Positions 16,721 to 25,389 of a stretch of DNA of 37,813 bases are shown here, piece after piece. The stretch comes from an uncultured Bacteroidales bacterium (GTDB lineage Bacteria > Bacteroidota > Bacteroidia > Bacteroidales > P3): contig CALGGY010000077.1 in NCBI GenBank assembly GCA_937915785.1, positions 1 through 37,813 of the forward strand, written 5' to 3'. Both the position numbers and the translations under genes were made by a program. The notes beneath the pieces were generated by a model. The model did no database searches. It worked only from the letters and a program-made list of their open reading frames with translations, and was not told where the DNA came from. Position 1 is the stretch's first letter. The number at the start of each line of letters is the position of its first letter.

Positions 16721-17794
16721 ATGCAAAAAAAAGGTAATAAATACGGTGTGCACCGTGTAATTGAGCCCAAGGGCGTTCTGCCCCAGCCGGCAAACAAGAT
16801 CGACAACAACATGGACGAAATTTACGACAACGAAATCCTGATCGACGTTCAGACGCTGAACATTGATTCCGCATCGTTCACCGATATTCACAATTATGCC
16901 AAACAACAGGCCAAGGATCCCAACAACGAGGCCGAAGTGATGGAAGAGATAAAGAAAGAGATGCTCCTCAACGTTGAGCTGCAGGGCAAACACCGCAACC
17001 GTCGCACCGGTTCGGGCGGTATGCTGCTGGGCAAGGTGGAAAAAATCGGCGACGCCCTGAAAGGCAAAATCGACCTTAAAGAAGGCGACCGCATAGCCAC
17101 CCTCGTAAGCCTGTCGCTCACCCCTCTGCGCATCGACGAAATACTTGCCATCCGCCCCGACGTGGACCAAGTTGATATCAAAGGCAAGGCCATACTGTTC
17201 GAAAGCGGTATCTACGCCAAAATACCCAGCGACATGCCCGAAAAACTGGCCCTCAGCGCATTGGACGTGGCCGGTGCTCCCGCACAAACAGCCAAATTGT
17301 GCCACTACGGCCAAACAGTGGTTATACTTGGTGCCGGCGGCAAGAGCGGTATGCTTTGCTGCTACGAAGCCAAAAAACGCGTTGGCGTTACCGGCAAGGT
17401 TATAGGCATTGCCAACAGCCCCAAGAGCACACAGCGCATAAAAGACCTCGGTTTCTGCGACGTGGTGGAAAGCGCTGCCGGAATGACCCCCGTTGAAGTT
17501 TACGAACTGGTGGAACGCCTCACCAACGGTCAGATGGCCGACGTTACAATCAACTGTGTTAACGTTCCCGACCAAGAAATGACAGCCATCCTCATCACCA
17601 AGGACGACGGCGTGGTTTATTTCTTCTCCATGGCCACAAGCTTCACCAAAGCCAGCCTCGGCGCCGAAGGCATTGGCAGCGACGTGAACATGATAATGGG
17701 CAACGGCTACACCAAAGGTCACGCCGAATTCACACTTCAGGAACTCCGCGAATGCCCCAAACTGCGCAAAATTTTCGAAGAACTTTACGCATAA
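16721..17794 (+). CDS. kdd: L-erythro-3,5-diaminohexanoate dehydrogenase
   Basis: A 357-residue enzyme of anaerobic lysine fermentation that oxidatively deaminates L-erythro-3,5-diaminohexanoate to 5-amino-3-oxohexanoate with NAD+. Recognised by the N-terminus KYGVHRVIEPKGVLPQPA, the middle GSGGMLLGKVEKIGD and the dinucleotide-binding region VVILGAGGKSGMLCCYEA at about 204-221. Length is normal for Kdd. In known lysine-fermenting clusters it sits with kamA, kamD/E, kce and kal; none is adjacent here, and kdd has its own promoter and terminator. Confidence 0.93.
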   Translation: MQKKGNKYGVHRVIEPKGVLPQPANKIDNNMDEIYDNEILIDVQTLNIDSASFTDIHNYAKQQAKDPNNEAEVMEEIKKEMLLNVELQGKHRNRRTGSGGMLLGKVEKIGDALKGKIDLKEGDRIATLVSLSLTPLRIDEILAIRPDVDQVDIKGKAILFESGIYAKIPSDMPEKLALSALDVAGAPAQTAKLCHYGQTVVILGAGGKSGMLCCYEAKKRVGVTGKVIGIANSPKSTQRIKDLGFCDVVESAAGMTPVEVYELVERLTNGQMADVTINCVNVPDQEMTAILITKDDGVVYFFSMATSFTKASLGAEGIGSDVNMIMGNGYTKGHAEFTLQELRECPKLRKIFEELYA

Positions 17795-17818
17795 AGTAAT
17801 AATTTTTTTTCATGTTGT

Positions 17819-17851
17819 GGCGACCTTTTTTACAAAGGTCGCCTTTTTTTT
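17819..17851 (+). terminator. Intrinsic terminator after kdd
   Basis: A 10-bp stem GGCGACCTTT (17819-17828) with AAAGGTCGCC (17834-17843), a 5-nt loop and eight T. Confidence 0.92.
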
Positions 17852-17956
17852 CCTATTCCGGCGTGTGGAGATTAGAAAAAAGTCTGCAACAACAATTGCT
17901 ACCATGTTTTTTTTGTGAAACATGCATTTTGTGGGCATAATGTGCAGAAAAAATAG

Positions 17957-17964
17957 TATATTTG
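17957..17964 (+). promoter_or_regulatory. Likely -7 element for the gene at 18000
   Basis: TATATTTG followed by C. A TTTG at 17928-17931 is 25 nt upstream, longer than usual. Confidence 0.5.
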
Positions 17965-17999
17965 CATTGTAATTTTTCAAAGACAAAAAACGTTAGGAA

Positions 18000-18518
18000 A
18001 TGAAAAAAGTATTATATATCAGTATGATAGGCCTTGCTGCCATGGTTTTTTGCACAAGTTTTTCGATAAAAAAAGAGATTGTCCAAGGTTCGGCAAATGT
18101 TGCAACTGCCACCGATGACAAGGCGCAGGCCTACGTGGACTTGGGACTGAAAAGCGGCACCAAATGGAAAACCGCCAACGAATACGGCTTTTACGATCAA
18201 GAGGCAGCCATAAACAAATATGGAACGCAATTGCCAACTTACGCACAGTGGGCCGAATTGTGGAAATACTGCAAATGGCAATGGACCAACAACGGCTATC
18301 GCATAACCGGTCCCAGCGGAAGCTCCATTTTCCTGCCAGCCGAGGGCAATACCAACTGCGACGGTGCTGTGAGCGGCATCTGCAAAGAAGGGTGGTACCT
18401 TTCATCATCGAAAGACGGCTCAGTAGTTGACATAATGTTCTACACGCCGGGATTTGTCAGCCTCAGCTCGCAACCTAACTGCTACAAAATGTCGGTGCGA
18501 CTTGTGCAGGCAAAATAA
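18000..18518 (+). CDS. Exported protein with VDLGLxSGTKWKT domain, paralogue 1
   Basis: A 172-residue protein with an N-terminal hydrophobic signal (LYISMIGLAAMVFCTSFS). The Cys there is not in a good lipobox, so it may be a plain secreted protein. The domain runs from YVDLGLKSGTKWKTANEYGF through LPTYAQWAELWKYCKWQWT, GYRITGPSGSSIFLPAEG and the closing YKMSVRLVQAK. These motifs occur in many uncharacterised Bacteroidales exported proteins; I know no function for them. The next gene at 18571 is a clear paralogue with the same motif order, separated by 52 nt, so this is a tandem duplication. Confidence 0.75.
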   Translation: MKKVLYISMIGLAAMVFCTSFSIKKEIVQGSANVATATDDKAQAYVDLGLKSGTKWKTANEYGFYDQEAAINKYGTQLPTYAQWAELWKYCKWQWTNNGYRITGPSGSSIFLPAEGNTNCDGAVSGICKEGWYLSSSKDGSVVDIMFYTPGFVSLSSQPNCYKMSVRLVQAK

Positions 18519-18570
18519 TGCTTCAATACTTACACGCTGTTGTGCTAAAAAGAGCACTTAATAAAAAGCT

Positions 18571-19137
18571 ATGAAAAAAAATATTTTAGCTATAGCTTGC
18601 GTGGCAATTGCCGTATCGGTGATATGTTTTCTGGTGGGATGCAAAAAAACTTCCGACTATGATGAGGATGAAGAAACGCAGACCCCAGCCGAGACGTTTG
18701 TGGATTTGGGATTGCCAAGCGGGACAAAATGGAAAACAGCAACTGAACAGGGATTTTTCACATACGGCGAAGCCATACGCAACTATGGCAATCTTGGAAA
18801 ATTGCCCACTGCCGATCAGCTCAACGAATTGAAAATCAACTGCATATGGCACTGGACCGGTGATGGCAGAAAAGTTACAGGACCCAACGGAAAAAGCATT
18901 ACCATACCGGCATCGGGCTTTTGCAGCTGTAGCGGCGATGTTTACAACATAGGTTTGTTTGGCGGACTTTGGTCGTGTACCGAAAAGTACACAGGTGCAG
19001 CTACTTACCTGTATTTCGATGCCAATAGTGTTGGAGTCTCAAACAAAGAAAAGTGCTGCGGACTTGGTGTATGTCTTGTAAATGAGAGCCGTGATTTGTA
19101 CGAAGACGGAAGAGCCAAACGAATAACAGTGCGCTAA
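18571..19137 (+). CDS. Lipoprotein with VDLGLPSGTKWKT domain, paralogue 2
   Basis: A 188-residue paralogue of the gene before it. The signal peptide ends in a good lipobox (FLVGCKK), so this copy is lipidated, followed by an acidic stretch DYDEDEE. The domain repeats the same landmarks: FVDLGLPSGTKWKTATEQGF, LPTADQLNELKINCIWHWT, KVTGPNGKSITIPASGF and GLGVCLVNESRD. It is richer in Cys than its neighbour (FCSCSG, KCCGLGVC). It ends with an extra basic tail (GRAKRITVR). Function unknown. Confidence 0.75.
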   Translation: MKKNILAIACVAIAVSVICFLVGCKKTSDYDEDEETQTPAETFVDLGLPSGTKWKTATEQGFFTYGEAIRNYGNLGKLPTADQLNELKINCIWHWTGDGRKVTGPNGKSITIPASGFCSCSGDVYNIGLFGGLWSCTEKYTGAATYLYFDANSVGVSNKEKCCGLGVCLVNESRDLYEDGRAKRITVR

Positions 19138-19200
19138 ACATCTGGTGTACAGCGTGCTATACTTTTTTTTACTGATACTTTAAAAAAGTTTTATTTGTGA

Positions 19201-19902
19201 TTACGGCATTTGCCGCAGTCGCACATCGATATTGTTGTCGCTCAGCTGTTTGGGCAGCTGGGCGATGTCTGTGTCGGTGTAGTGGTAGGGATAAAGAATG
19301 GTTGGTTTGATGGCGCGGGCAAGATTCGAAGCCTGCTCCAAAGTCATGGTATAAGGCTGGTTTACAGGCAGAAAAGCCACATCTATATCCTTGATACCGT
19401 ATGCTTCGGGGGTGTCTTCTGTGTCGCCGGCAATGTATATGCGCAGCCCGCCAAGTACGAGAATGTAGCCGTTGTCGCGATGTGGCGGATGGAATTGCAG
19501 ATGACCTTCGGTAGTGTTGTAAGCCGCAACGGCCACAATTTTAATGGTGTTGTTGTGAAGTTTCAGAATGTCGCCATTTTGCATAACGGTGGCATTTTCC
19601 AATTGTTGGGCAGAAGTGGGGTTGCACACAATGCGTGTGTCGGACGAAAGTATGTCGTCGATGGCGGCAAGGTCGAGATGGTCGTAATGGTCGTGCGATA
19701 CAAGTATGATGTCGGCTTGGGGCAGCTTTGTGTAGTCGATAGTGCAATCGTCGAAATTGGAAACGGGGTCGGAATAGATGTTCAGCCCGTCGTATTCAAA
19801 AAGCAGCGAGGCATGCTGCAGAAAGGTGATTTTTACGTTTTTGCCATCGGGAGTAGGGATTATGTCCTGCTCAAAATTTTTCTTTTCGGGAATTATTGTC
19901 AT
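19201..19902 (-). CDS. Metallo-beta-lactamase-fold hydrolase, UlaG/UPF0173-like
   Basis: A 233-residue cytoplasmic protein (no signal peptide). The zinc-binding motif HxHxDH is present as SHDHYDH at about 89-95, preceded by ITFLQHASLLFEYDGLNIYSDP, which is typical of the UlaG/UPF0173 group of the metallo-beta-lactamase fold. Later metal ligands are likely in IAGDTEDTPEAYG and LYPYHYTDTDIAQLP. The substrate is unknown. It is the last gene of a minus-strand unit with a receptor and an M16-like protein, 37 nt after the latter. Confidence 0.88.
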   Translation of the reverse strand: MTIIPEKKNFEQDIIPTPDGKNVKITFLQHASLLFEYDGLNIYSDPVSNFDDCTIDYTKLPQADIILVSHDHYDHLDLAAIDDILSSDTRIVCNPTSAQQLENATVMQNGDILKLHNNTIKIVAVAAYNTTEGHLQFHPPHRDNGYILVLGGLRIYIAGDTEDTPEAYGIKDIDVAFLPVNQPYTMTLEQASNLARAIKPTILYPYHYTDTDIAQLPKQLSDNNIDVRLRQMP

Positions 19903-19939
19903 TATTCAAGTGTTTATTTAAATGGTTGTGGTTAATATG

Positions 19940-21226
19940 TTATCCTGCTGTTATTTGTGTAAACGATTCGGTGGCGAAGTGTTTGCGTGCAAGGGCCATT
20001 ACGTCGGTGGCATCGGTTTCGTCGATGGCCCTGAGTATGTTTTTGGTGAAAGTGTTGTCGGAGTGTGTCGTATGTAGTGTACGGTCGCGTTCCAGAAGTT
20101 CGTAAACGCCATCCACGCTGCGCAAGAAATCGCCAATCATGTAGTTTTTGGAACGTTGTAGCTCGTCGTCGGGAACGGGCTCGGTCTGCAGCCGCTGTAT
20201 TTCGTTGAAAATCTCTGCAATAGCCGCCTGTGCCACATCGCTGCCTACCTCGGAGGAGATAATCATATAAATGGTGTTGCGCTCCACCTGCATCATCGAG
20301 TAGATGCCGTAGCAGTAGCCTTTGTCCTCGCGCACGTTCATCATAAGCCGCGAGCCGAAATAGCCCCCGAGCAAGTTGTTTACAACCATCAGTTTGGCAA
20401 ATTCGATGCTGTCCCAACGGCAGTCTATTATTTTGCTAATGCGTATGGAGGTCTGAACGGCTCCCGCCATGCTGATGTGTCTTTTAATTGGCTGGCTAAT
20501 AGTGTCTTGTGGCTCAATCACTTCGGGCGAGGGAGCAACATCTATGTTGCCAAAAGTCCGGTTTATGGCGCTGATATGGTTTGGGGTTACGTTGCCCGCA
20601 GCAAAAATCTTGCAGTTTTGCCAGTTGTAGTATTTTTTGAAAAAAGCTTTTACGTCGTTTGTCGTAATATTGTCGAAATCGCTGGCGGCGAGGTATTTGC
20701 TGAATGGCCCTCGGTTGCCGAACAGCTCTTTTATGCATGTAACTGAGGCTTGGTAGGAAGTTTTTTTCTGTTGATTTTCAAGCTCTTGTTGCTTTTTATT
20801 CAAGTAAATGTCGAACTCGTCTTTAGCGAAAGCAGGCTGCGTAAAAATTTCTTTCAAAAGCGGCAGAAAATCGTTCAGATATTTGTTTTGCAGATAGATG
20901 GTGAAACAGGTATTCAGTCCGTCCAAGGTGCGTTCCATGGTTATTCCCCTGAAATTGAGGAAGTCGGCTATTTCTTTGGCCGAATGGGAGGTTGTACCTT
21001 CGGTTATCAACGCCATGGCGGCAATGGCTGTGAGCGGGTTTTTGGCGTAAGCCTTGCCGGCCTCGAACACAAAATCCAGACGCATTATCTCCACTGCAGC
21101 GGATGGGAATACATCAAGCTGGATCCCGTTGTCCAAGTGGTGTGTTTGTGGCTGTAAGTTGGTGATATCTATATTCTTAGTGTTAAGTTGGGCAACGGTT
21201 GGGTTTTTAGTCCTGTCGATATTCAT
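19940..21226 (-). CDS. M16-family peptidase homologue lacking the zinc site
   Basis: A 428-residue protein with the two-domain layout of M16 (pitrilysin/processing-peptidase) proteins: N-terminal LDNGIQLDVFPSAAVEIMRLDFVFEAG and C-terminal LGGYFGSRLMMNVREDKGYCYGIYS, the conserved R/Y region. The catalytic HxxEH, expected around residues 66-75, is absent; the aligned stretch reads TAIAAMALITEGTTSHS. It is therefore probably a non-catalytic member. No signal peptide is visible. It starts 4 nt after the TonB-dependent receptor stop, so the two are translated from one message. Confidence 0.88.
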   Translation of the reverse strand: MNIDRTKNPTVAQLNTKNIDITNLQPQTHHLDNGIQLDVFPSAAVEIMRLDFVFEAGKAYAKNPLTAIAAMALITEGTTSHSAKEIADFLNFRGITMERTLDGLNTCFTIYLQNKYLNDFLPLLKEIFTQPAFAKDEFDIYLNKKQQELENQQKKTSYQASVTCIKELFGNRGPFSKYLAASDFDNITTNDVKAFFKKYYNWQNCKIFAAGNVTPNHISAINRTFGNIDVAPSPEVIEPQDTISQPIKRHISMAGAVQTSIRISKIIDCRWDSIEFAKLMVVNNLLGGYFGSRLMMNVREDKGYCYGIYSMMQVERNTIYMIISSEVGSDVAQAAIAEIFNEIQRLQTEPVPDDELQRSKNYMIGDFLRSVDGVYELLERDRTLHTTHSDNTFTKNILRAIDETDATDVMALARKHFATESFTQITAG

Positions 21227-21230
21227 GGTT

Positions 21231-23684
21231 TTAGAATTTGACGGTTAGTTTTATGTTTATCTGTCGTGCTGTCAGGTAGTTGGGCACGCCATAGTATTTG
21301 TTTTCGTAGTCGGCTACCCAGAGGTACGACACTACATTTTTGTAGTTGAAAAGGTTGAACACGTCGATGCTTATCACCACATCGTCCAACTGGCGTAACA
21401 GCTTGAGGTTCTTCAGTTTCGAAATTTTTTTAAGGTGCACCGAATTGCCCCAGTCCACGCGGAAATATGAGGGGAGGCGGTGTGTTGTACTGAAATCGGT
21501 TTGGAAGGGTTTTGTGAATGGAAATCCCGTTCCATAAACGAAATTGAGGCTCATCTGCCACCACGGCAATTTGGGCAGGTAGTCTTGGAAAAAGAGTTTG
21601 AACGAAAGCCGCTGGTCGGTGGGACGGGTTATCCAGCCGCTCCACGTCTGCGTTTCGGGGTCGAAAATGTCCTCTTGTGTCTGCATCAGCGACAGGCTTG
21701 CCCACGATTCGATGCCCTCCACAAATTCGCCGTACAGGCGCAGGCTCAGGCCGGTGGCGTACCCCACAGCGTCGTTGTGTGCCAAATAGCGAATTCGCAG
21801 ATTGTCGATCTGATAGGGGATAAGGTCGGTGATGTATTTGTAATAGATGTCGGCTGTGAATTTGAAGGGCTTGTCCCACAGCCTCAAATTCCAGTCCATG
21901 GCGCCTGAAATTTGGTACGATTTTTGCGATTTGATGTCAGGGTTGAGGCTGCCGTCGAGGGTGCGATACTCGCGGTAGAAAGGCGACTGGTAGTACATTC
22001 CGCCGGCAAGGCGGAAAAGCATGTCGTTTTTCCAATTGGGCTTGTAGCTGACGCTGACGCGCGGTGTGGCGAAAAATTCGTCGTTGTAGCTCCAGTACTG
22101 TCCGCGCATCCCAGCCACAAGCGACAGCTTGTCCTCGCCGATAATGAAATCCCAACTGCGCTGCACGTAAGCCGACAGCCGTCCATTGTGCAGACTGTTC
22201 TGCGAACGTACAAAATCCTGAAGCAGAGGTGTGTGCGGCATGTTTGAGGAGTCGCCGGGTATGTCGTTAATGTTGGGAATAGTGTAGTCGGCGGAGTCTA
22301 TCAGTTTCCATTCGCGAATGCGGTCGCTGATACCCTCGTATTGAGCTTTCAGGCCAAAGTTCCAGTTGCCGTTGCCCGCTATGTAAAGGCCTTTCAGCTC
22401 GGTGCTCATCACATTGGTGGTGAGGAAATTGCGGGCATGTTCGAGGTATGTGCCCACGCCGCGGTCGAACAGCTGGTTTTCGCCTATGGTGCTGCCAACG
22501 TTCAGCTCGTAGAGCCAGTATTGACCCTGAACGTCGTAAACCTCGCTCTCGTTGTTGTTGTATGCCGAGGTTATCCATTTGAACGACAGTTTGTTGGATG
22601 GGTGGTAGTCGAATGTAAGGGCGCCGAGCAAAGTGCGGTACTGGTCTATCTCCTGACCGTCGAAATAAACGCGCAGCTGCATGGATTCGAAGAAGTTGCC
22701 GAAATTTGTAACCTGCGATTCGGGAATCAGCCCGTAGCGGTTTTTGGAGTAGATGCCCAAAAGCGAGAGGGACAGCTTTTTGCTAAAAATATAATGAATA
22801 ATGGATTGAAAGTCGGTGTATGTCGAAGTGTAGGCACCCTCGGTGTCGAGCGATTTAAGCAGGTAATTGTTGGAGTGCCTGCGGAAACCGAGGCTTATGG
22901 CAAGGCGCTCGGTTACAGCACTTTCAACGTGTGCCGAGCCGCCGAGCAGACTAATCGACGCCTGTCCGGCCAAGGGCAGGGTAGGGCGGCGGTAGGTGAT
23001 GTCGAGCACCGACGACATGCGGTCGCCATATTTGGCATCGAAGCCGCCGGGCGAGAACTCTATATTGCTCACCATGTCGGGATTGATGATGCTGAGACCT
23101 TCCTGTTGTCCGGAACGCACAAGAAACGGACGGTATATCTCTACCCCGTTAATATACACGAGATTTTCGTCGAAACTGCCGCCACGCACCGAGTATTGCG
23201 AGCTCATCTCGTTGTTGGAACTGACGTCGGCAAGGGTTTTGATAAGGCTTTCCACCGTGGAGGCAGGGCCCGCCACATCGCCAACTTTTTCTATTTTAAC
23301 TGGAGTGAATGTGGTGTTGCGTGTACGCTCGTCGCGTACGGTGAGCGGACCAAGTGTTGTGGAGGTGGCAGTTAGGCCGATGTCGAGCCGTATCCGTTGT
23401 TTGCCACGGGCAGGCAGAGTAGTGTCCTTGGTTTGGTATCCCACCGATGAAAAACGCAATGTGAAACTGTTCGACATGGGTACGCTAAGCGTGTACGAAC
23501 CGTCGTTTTTTGTCACTCCGCCGTGAGATGTGCCTACCACGACAACGTTCACAAATTCAACCGGTTTGCCGTTGTTGTCGGTTACGGTGCCAAAAATCTC
23601 GGCACGTTGCGCCAAGGTGGAACCGATGGTGCAAAAGGCTGTCAATAAGGCAATTGTGTAATATGTATATCGTTTCGAAACCAA
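21231..23684 (-). CDS. TonB-dependent receptor with carboxypeptidase-like N-domain
   Basis: An outer-membrane receptor of about 817 residues. After the signal peptide (YTYYTIALLTAFCTIGSTLAQ) comes a carboxypeptidase regulatory-like domain (TDNNGKPVEFVNVVVVG to FSSVGYQTKDTTL), then a plug (TVESLIKTLADVSSNNEMSS, QYSVRGGSFDENLVYINGVE, GGFDAKYGDRMSSVLDITY) and a barrel ending INIKLTVKF. No SusD gene follows, so it is not a standard glycan system; the ligand is unknown. Start: the frame is open up to a GTG at 23756, but that codon touches the T-run of the upstream terminator. I prefer the TTG at 23684, directly before the signal peptide. Confidence 0.88.
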   Translation of the reverse strand: MVSKRYTYYTIALLTAFCTIGSTLAQRAEIFGTVTDNNGKPVEFVNVVVVGTSHGGVTKNDGSYTLSVPMSNSFTLRFSSVGYQTKDTTLPARGKQRIRLDIGLTATSTTLGPLTVRDERTRNTTFTPVKIEKVGDVAGPASTVESLIKTLADVSSNNEMSSQYSVRGGSFDENLVYINGVEIYRPFLVRSGQQEGLSIINPDMVSNIEFSPGGFDAKYGDRMSSVLDITYRRPTLPLAGQASISLLGGSAHVESAVTERLAISLGFRRHSNNYLLKSLDTEGAYTSTYTDFQSIIHYIFSKKLSLSLLGIYSKNRYGLIPESQVTNFGNFFESMQLRVYFDGQEIDQYRTLLGALTFDYHPSNKLSFKWITSAYNNNESEVYDVQGQYWLYELNVGSTIGENQLFDRGVGTYLEHARNFLTTNVMSTELKGLYIAGNGNWNFGLKAQYEGISDRIREWKLIDSADYTIPNINDIPGDSSNMPHTPLLQDFVRSQNSLHNGRLSAYVQRSWDFIIGEDKLSLVAGMRGQYWSYNDEFFATPRVSVSYKPNWKNDMLFRLAGGMYYQSPFYREYRTLDGSLNPDIKSQKSYQISGAMDWNLRLWDKPFKFTADIYYKYITDLIPYQIDNLRIRYLAHNDAVGYATGLSLRLYGEFVEGIESWASLSLMQTQEDIFDPETQTWSGWITRPTDQRLSFKLFFQDYLPKLPWWQMSLNFVYGTGFPFTKPFQTDFSTTHRLPSYFRVDWGNSVHLKKISKLKNLKLLRQLDDVVISIDVFNLFNYKNVVSYLWVADYENKYYGVPNYLTARQINIKLTVKF

Positions 23685-23756
23685 TATGCTATCTGTATAA
23701 ATAATGTATAACGCACAATGGGTGGAAATAGTATATTTGACGGAGTTTTTTGGCAC

Positions 23757-23785
23757 AAAAAAAAGGTCTCCCCGCAGGGAAACCT
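23757..23785 (-). terminator. Intrinsic terminator of the barrel-protein gene (minus strand)
   Basis: Read on the minus strand, AGGT-TCCC pairs with GGGA-ACCT around one mismatch, with a short loop and eight T. It lies 27 nt after the stop at 23812 and immediately before the receptor gene. Confidence 0.8.
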
Positions 23786-23811
23786 ATTGCATTGTTGACT
23801 ATTGAAAAAAT

Positions 23812-24369
23812 CTACCACTCGATGCCAAAGCGCAGCGATATGGTGGAGATGTTGAGGTCTTTTATTGTTTCGTAGGAGCTGTATTCGCCGTAAGTACGCA
23901 CGTATTTGTCCTTGAGGTTGGAATAGAAAGTGCCTGTGAGCATCACAGTTACGGCAAAATCGCGTTTGGAGCCAAAGCGTACGCCAAAACCGAGGTCGGC
24001 GTATGTGCCATGGCCACTGCCCACATACGAGCCGAGACGCATTTTGATAACAGGCGAAATGTTTTTGGTGTTGGAAAACAGGTAGTTGACATTTGCGAAG
24101 AAAGGAACAACCACATCGCTGGAGTTGTTGCCGTAGATGTCGCAAAAGTCAAGTCCCATGCCTATGCCAACGTAGGTATGACCGTTGAAATAGAAACCGT
24201 GGGTTGTGGAGATACCCGTTGTGGAATTGCCGTCGTTGGCAACCTGAAAACCGGAGTTCATCTCCAAAAAACCTTGGTATCCTCTTGGTACCCATACATT
24301 TTCGCTTTGGGCAAACACCATAGTCGAAATGATGAGCATCAAACCTAAAAGAAAACTGATTTTTTTCAT
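23812..24369 (-). CDS. Small outer-membrane beta-barrel-like protein
   Basis: A 185-residue exported protein. The signal peptide is ISFLLGLMLIISTMVFAQS (about 4-22). The mature part has alternating short amphipathic strands (HGFYFNGHTYVGIGMGLDF, PVIKMRLGSYVGSG, ISLRFGIEW) and ends with an aromatic residue, as barrel proteins of the outer membrane do. Similar short barrels are common, uncharacterised proteins in this phylum. It has its own terminator, so it is separate from the receptor operon downstream. Function unknown. Confidence 0.72.
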   Translation of the reverse strand: MKKISFLLGLMLIISTMVFAQSENVWVPRGYQGFLEMNSGFQVANDGNSTTGISTTHGFYFNGHTYVGIGMGLDFCDIYGNNSSDVVVPFFANVNYLFSNTKNISPVIKMRLGSYVGSGHGTYADLGFGVRFGSKRDFAVTVMLTGTFYSNLKDKYVRTYGEYSSYETIKDLNISTISLRFGIEW

Positions 24370-24461
24370 GATATAATTGTTTTTGGTTAAGAATCGTATA
24401 TTTCAGTTGAAAAACGGAACTTATCAAAATAAATTGTCCGACAAATTGATATTTTCCCTTG

Positions 24462-25088
24462 TTATAATGTGTTGAAGATGCGGTCGCCGGCGTCGCCAAG
24501 TCCGGGTATTATGTAGCCCCGGTCGTTGAGCCGTTCGTCGAGTGCGGCGGTGAATATGCGCACATCGGGGTGAGCAGCTTTCAGAGTCTCAATCCCTTGC
24601 GGGCACGACACTATGCAGAGGAACGTTATTTGCGAAACTCCATGTTTTTTCAGCTGGTCGATGGCATTCACCGCCGATCCGCCTGTGGCAAGCATGGGGT
24701 CGAGCACAATCACCTTGCGTTTCTCTATCTCGGGCGGCATTTTGAAAAAATATTCTACCGGCTCGAGGGTTTCTTCGTTACGGTAAAGTCCTATAAAACC
24801 GAAGGTTGCGGTTGGCACCGCCTGCAAAATGCCGTCCATCATACCAAGGCCTGCACGCAGAATGGGGACAAAAACATATTGTCCCAGGTCTATACGTTTC
24901 ACCGTGGTGCTTGTAATGGGGGTGTCGATGCGGCAGTCAGTGGTTTCGGCATCGCGGAAAGCTTCGTAGCAAAGCTGTGAGGACAACTCTTTCACTATTT
25001 CGCGAAATTCCTTGGTGGGGGTGTTTTTGTCGCGAAGAATGCCCATCTTATGGCTCACCAGCGAATTGTTCAGAACTAATTCTTTCAT
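24462..25088 (-). CDS. upp: Uracil phosphoribosyltransferase
   Basis: A 208-residue cytoplasmic enzyme that makes UMP from uracil and PRPP (pyrimidine salvage). The PRPP-binding loop is VIVLDPMLATGGSA at about 125-138. FVPILRAGLGMMDG and the C-terminal uracil-binding region GYIIPGLGDAGDRIFNT are also conserved. Length is normal for Upp. It is transcribed from the spacer shared with feoB, divergently. It is not linked to a uracil permease here. Confidence 0.96.
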   Translation of the reverse strand: MKELVLNNSLVSHKMGILRDKNTPTKEFREIVKELSSQLCYEAFRDAETTDCRIDTPITSTTVKRIDLGQYVFVPILRAGLGMMDGILQAVPTATFGFIGLYRNEETLEPVEYFFKMPPEIEKRKVIVLDPMLATGGSAVNAIDQLKKHGVSQITFLCIVSCPQGIETLKAAHPDVRIFTAALDERLNDRGYIIPGLGDAGDRIFNTL

Positions 25089-25169
25089 GTGTAGAAAATT
25101 GTTTTACAATGGTTTATGTGGCGGTTTGCTGTCAAAAAACATTTGTCAAAAAACATTTTTGCGCAATTG

Positions 25170-25203
25170 CAAAGTTACGTTTTTTTCATTACATTTGCAC
25201 AAA
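25170..25203 (-). promoter_or_regulatory. Promoter of upp (minus strand)
   Basis: On the minus strand TTTG (25203-25200), 22 nt, TAACTTTG (25177-25170), preceded by an A-tract and CG. A plus-strand TACATTTG at 25190-25197 lies inside the same stretch, so opposing promoters may overlap here. Confidence 0.65.
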
Positions 25204-25273
25204 AAAAAAGTGTTTGGAATAAAAGTTGGCTTTTAATAGGTATTTTAATTGTCAAAATAACCATTTGTAGTTA

Positions 25274-25304
25274 GTTGCCAAACAAAATAAAAAATGTAAA
25301 TTTG
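25274..25304 (+). promoter_or_regulatory. Promoter of feoB
   Basis: GTTG (25274-25277), 19 nt, TAAATTTG (25297-25304) followed by C. The leader to the start codon is about 79 nt. In the 301-base spacer 25089-25389 I see only promoters and no Fur box that I can vouch for. Confidence 0.65.
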
Positions 25305-25389
25305 CAGGAACAAACAGAAAGTAGTATAATGTGCAAACAACTGTGTTTCTGTTTGTAAAGAGCATATCGTTTTTTTAATGAAATAGTAA

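Noticed and set aside
16631..17722. 363-residue minus-strand frame across kdd
   Set aside because: Antisense shadow of the kdd gene, caused by its codon usage; no recognisable motif.
19147..19170. Terminator-like hairpin before a T run after the second paralogue
   Set aside because: The stem has a mismatch and almost no loop; it may work, but I cannot support it.
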